From: Buchnera aphidicola (Acyrthosiphon lactucae) | GTDB taxonomy: Bacteria; Pseudomonadota; Gammaproteobacteria; Enterobacterales; Enterobacteriaceae | Direction: 5' to 3' | Length of the DNA: 64,000 nt | Assembly (NCBI RefSeq): GCF_005083565.1 | Contig: NZ_CP034891.1 | Coordinates: forward strand, 248,001 to 312,000 | In this document: one piece after another, positions 61,766 through 64,000 of the stretch | Layout of the letters: each line of letters starts with the position of its first letter | How positions within the stretch are numbered: the first letter of the stretch is position 1 | The notes under the pieces: generated by a model | Databases searched by the model: none | Told to the model about the DNA's origin: nothing | The model's input: the letters and a program-made list of their open reading frames with translations, nothing else | Made by a program: the position numbers and the translations under genes

Positions 61766-62788
61766 GTGAATTTACTTGTTAGTTATGAATTATTCTTAGC
61801 AAAAATTATTACTTTTATTATAATTAGTATTTTAGCATTAATTTTATTTTATACGATAATAAAAAGAAAAAAAAATACTCAAAGTAAAATAAAAGTTACT
61901 TTACTTAAAGAAAATTATGAAAATATAAAAACTAAAATTTTATTATCTACAATGCAAAATTTTGAAAAAAAAATATGGTTTGAAAAAGAAAAATTAAAAA
62001 ATAAAAAAAATAAAAAAAAAATATTAGATAATAAAAATAAAAAGAAAATATTATATATTTTAGATTTTAAAGGAGATGTATATGCAAATAAAGTAATTGG
62101 ATTACGAGAAGAGATATCTGCTATTCTTTCGGTAGCAAACAAAAATGATGAAGTTTTGTTACGTTTAGAAAGCTCTGGAGGTGTAATTCATGGATACGGA
62201 TTAGCCGCTTCTCAGTTAAATAGATTACGTCAGAAAGGAATACGTTTAATTGTATCTATTGATAAAATTGCAGCAAGTGGAGGGTACATGATGGCATGTG
62301 TTGCAGATTACATTGTTTCAGCACCATTTGCAATAATAGGTTCCATCGGAGTGGTAGGCCAAATACCCAATTTTAATAAACTATTGAAAAAATGTAGTAT
62401 AGATATTGAACTTCATACTGCAGGAGATCATAAACGAACCTTAACAATGTTTGGAAAAAATACTGAATCAACACGTAATAAATTTTGTGAAGAATTAAAT
62501 ACAACACATCAACTTTTTAAAAATTTTATCAAAGAAATGAGACCATCATTAGATATTGAGAGCGTATCAAATGGAGAACATTGGTTTGGGACAGTTGCTT
62601 TAGAAAAAAAATTAGTAGATCAAATTAGTACAAGTGATGATATTTTAATGTCTAAAATGGAAGATTTTACTTTGTTAAGTATTCAATATATTTATAATAA
62701 AAAAATATTAGAACGTTTTACTACTTCTATAGCAGATAATATCAGAAAAAATTTACTTAAAATATTTTTTTATAAAAATTATTTATAG
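61766..62788 (+). CDS. sohB: S49-family inner membrane peptidase SohB
   Basis: A 340-residue signal-peptide-peptidase-like serine protease (E. coli SohB 349). The start is a GTG after AAAAGG. A hydrophobic N-terminus (about 14-32) is followed by a lysine-rich linker, then the protease core with RLESSGGVIHGYGLAASQL, the nucleophile Ser in DKIAASGGYMMA and IGSIGVVGQIPN. The E. coli physiological role is poorly known (multicopy suppressor of degP-type defects). Upstream of topA as in E. coli, with yciN lost. Confidence 0.93.
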   Translation: MNLLVSYELFLAKIITFIIISILALILFYTIIKRKKNTQSKIKVTLLKENYENIKTKILLSTMQNFEKKIWFEKEKLKNKKNKKKILDNKNKKKILYILDFKGDVYANKVIGLREEISAILSVANKNDEVLLRLESSGGVIHGYGLAASQLNRLRQKGIRLIVSIDKIAASGGYMMACVADYIVSAPFAIIGSIGVVGQIPNFNKLLKKCSIDIELHTAGDHKRTLTMFGKNTESTRNKFCEELNTTHQLFKNFIKEMRPSLDIESVSNGEHWFGTVALEKKLVDQISTSDDILMSKMEDFTLLSIQYIYNKKILERFTTSIADNIRKNLLKIFFYKNYL

Positions 62789-62889
62789 TTTTAATAAAAT
62801 AAGAAATTTTTAAAATAATTAATCTTACTTAATAATTTTTTTAAAATCTCAATTAATATAACTACATAGTGATGTATTGGATAAAAAAA

Positions 62890-64000
62890 ATGCAAAAATC
62901 TCTTGTTATAGTTGAATCTCCAGCTAAAGCTAAAACTATAAATCAATATTTAGGTTGTGAATACATCGTTAAATCTAGTATAGGACATGTGCGCGATTTA
63001 ATAAAAAGTAAATCACAAAATAAAGAAAATAAAAAATGTCTTAAAGAGAATTTTAATTTAAAAACTGATGAAAAGACCATTTTAATCAAAAAAATGGGAA
63101 TTGATCCTTATCAAAACTGGAAAGCCGAATATCATATTGTGCCTGGTAAAGAAAAAATCATATCTGAATTAAAAATGATTGCAAATCAAGTAGACCATAT
63201 ATATCTTGCTACAGATTTAGATAGAGAGGGAGAAGCTATAGCTTGGCATTTAAAAGAAGTTATTGGAGGAGATGCTTCTAAATTTAGTCGTGTAATATTT
63301 AATGAAATTACTAAACATTCAATAAAACAAGCTTTTGAAAATCCAGGTCATATAAATATGCATCGAGTACATGCACAACAAGCACGTCGTTTTATGGACC
63401 GAATTGTAGGTTATATGATTTCACCTTTGTTGTGGAAAAAGATCTCAAGAGGTTTATCTGCAGGACGAGTTCAATCTGTAGCAGTTCGTATAATAGTAGA
63501 TCGTGAAAATATTATAAAGAATTTTATTCCAGAAGAATATTGGAAACTAAATATATCTCTTTTTTCTAAAGATCAAAAAAAAATTAATATGGACGTAACA
63601 CATTATCAAAATAAAATATTTCGTCCAATAAATAAAACTCAGATGTATTTTGCAATAGAAAAAATTAAAAAATCATTATTTACTGTTAAAAATTATGAAG
63701 AAAAAATATTTTATAAAAAAGCATCTGCTCCATTTATAACTTCTACTTTACAACAATCTGCGAGTCTTCATTTAGGTTTTAGTGTAAAAAAAACAATGTT
63801 TTTAGCACAAAAATTATATGAAGAAGGTTATATAACTTATATGAGAACTGATTCAAATTATTTAAGTCAACATTCTATTAAAAAGGCTAGAATATATATA
63901 AAAAGTCATTATGGTAGTGATTATTTACCTAAAGAACCTAATTTATATTCTAATAAAAAACATTCTCAAGAAGCTCATGAAGCCATTCGACCATCAGACA
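62890..64000 (+). CDS. topA: DNA topoisomerase I, 5' part only
   Basis: TopA relaxes negative supercoils. The ATG at 62890 opens a frame with no stop to the right edge (370 codons visible of about 865). TOPRIM motifs are [18 protein letters not shown] and [17 protein letters not shown]; the arginine-rich [14 protein letters not shown] follows. The active-site Tyr is in [10 protein letters not shown] near residue 320. The 5' insertion after the first TOPRIM motif is lysine-rich and diverged. The zinc domains lie outside the window. Confidence 0.95.
   Translation, partial: MQKSLVIVESPAKAKTINQYLGCEYIVKSSIGHVRDLIKSKSQNKENKKCLKENFNLKTDEKTILIKKMGIDPYQNWKAEYHIVPGKEKIISELKMIANQVDHIYLATDLDREGEAIAWHLKEVIGGDASKFSRVIFNEITKHSIKQAFENPGHINMHRVHAQQARRFMDRIVGYMISPLLWKKISRGLSAGRVQSVAVRIIVDRENIIKNFIPEEYWKLNISLFSKDQKKINMDVTHYQNKIFRPINKTQMYFAIEKIKKSLFTVKNYEEKIFYKKASAPFITSTLQQSASLHLGFSVKKTMFLAQKLYEEGYITYMRTDSNYLSQHSIKKARIYIKSHYGSDYLPKEPNLYSNKKHSQEAHEAIRPSD

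Overview
This window is almost certainly chromosome of Buchnera aphidicola, the obligate aphid endosymbiont, or a very close relative. The DNA is extremely AT-rich apart from the 16S rRNA and tRNA genes. Every protein I can place is an Enterobacterales orthologue close to its E. coli length. Gene order is a set of E. coli segments joined by deletions, and the gene set is the Buchnera one: essential amino acid pathways, basal-body flagellar export genes, a 16S gene with no 23S beside it, and trpDCBA without trpEG. I cannot tell which aphid host lineage it comes from. There are no insertion sequences, prophage, CRISPR arrays or recently acquired genes.

Layout. 1-2704 holds rsmH (cut by the edge) and ilvIH. 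2971-5752 holds apbE and degP. 5799-21665 holds dapD, map, rpsB-tsf-pyrH-frr-dxr-uppS, bamA, fabZ, dnaE and proS; most envelope and lipid A genes found between these in E. coli are gone. 21896-26981 holds flhB-flhA and argS. 27208-29134 is the rrs operon with promoter, boxA, RNase III stem, tRNA-Ile(GAT) and tRNA-Ala(TGC). 29126-32556 holds gloB, rnhA, dnaQ, tRNA-Asp, gmhA and gpt. 32673-39605 holds grpE, rnfH, smpB, tadA, acpS, era, rnc, lepB and lepA. 39831-50735 holds mnmA, hflD, purB, emtA, fabI, rnb, ychE, lipB, lipA, pyrF and ribA. 50827-59759 holds hns, cls, yciA, yciB, yciC and trpABCD. 59993-64000 holds an EamA-family transporter, rluB, sohB and the start of topA.

Functionally the window covers translation, replication, lipoate, riboflavin and pyrimidine synthesis, and steps that provision the host with branched-chain amino acids, lysine and tryptophan. 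I see no new multi-gene system. The most interesting signal is repeated damage at homopolymers. rnhA is split by an A11 tract. The apbE signal sequence is cut off by a T10 tract. The conserved C-terminus of emtA lies in another frame after an A9 tract. trpB runs 26 nt into trpA after an A9 tract. In each case one extra base restores the family-like protein. This is the pattern expected if transcriptional slippage at poly(A)/poly(T) rescues the genes, a phenomenon already reported for Buchnera. Other points of interest are an altered FlhB cleavage motif (NPVY for NPTH), gloB overlapping tRNA-Ala, and several unexplained intergenic hairpins.
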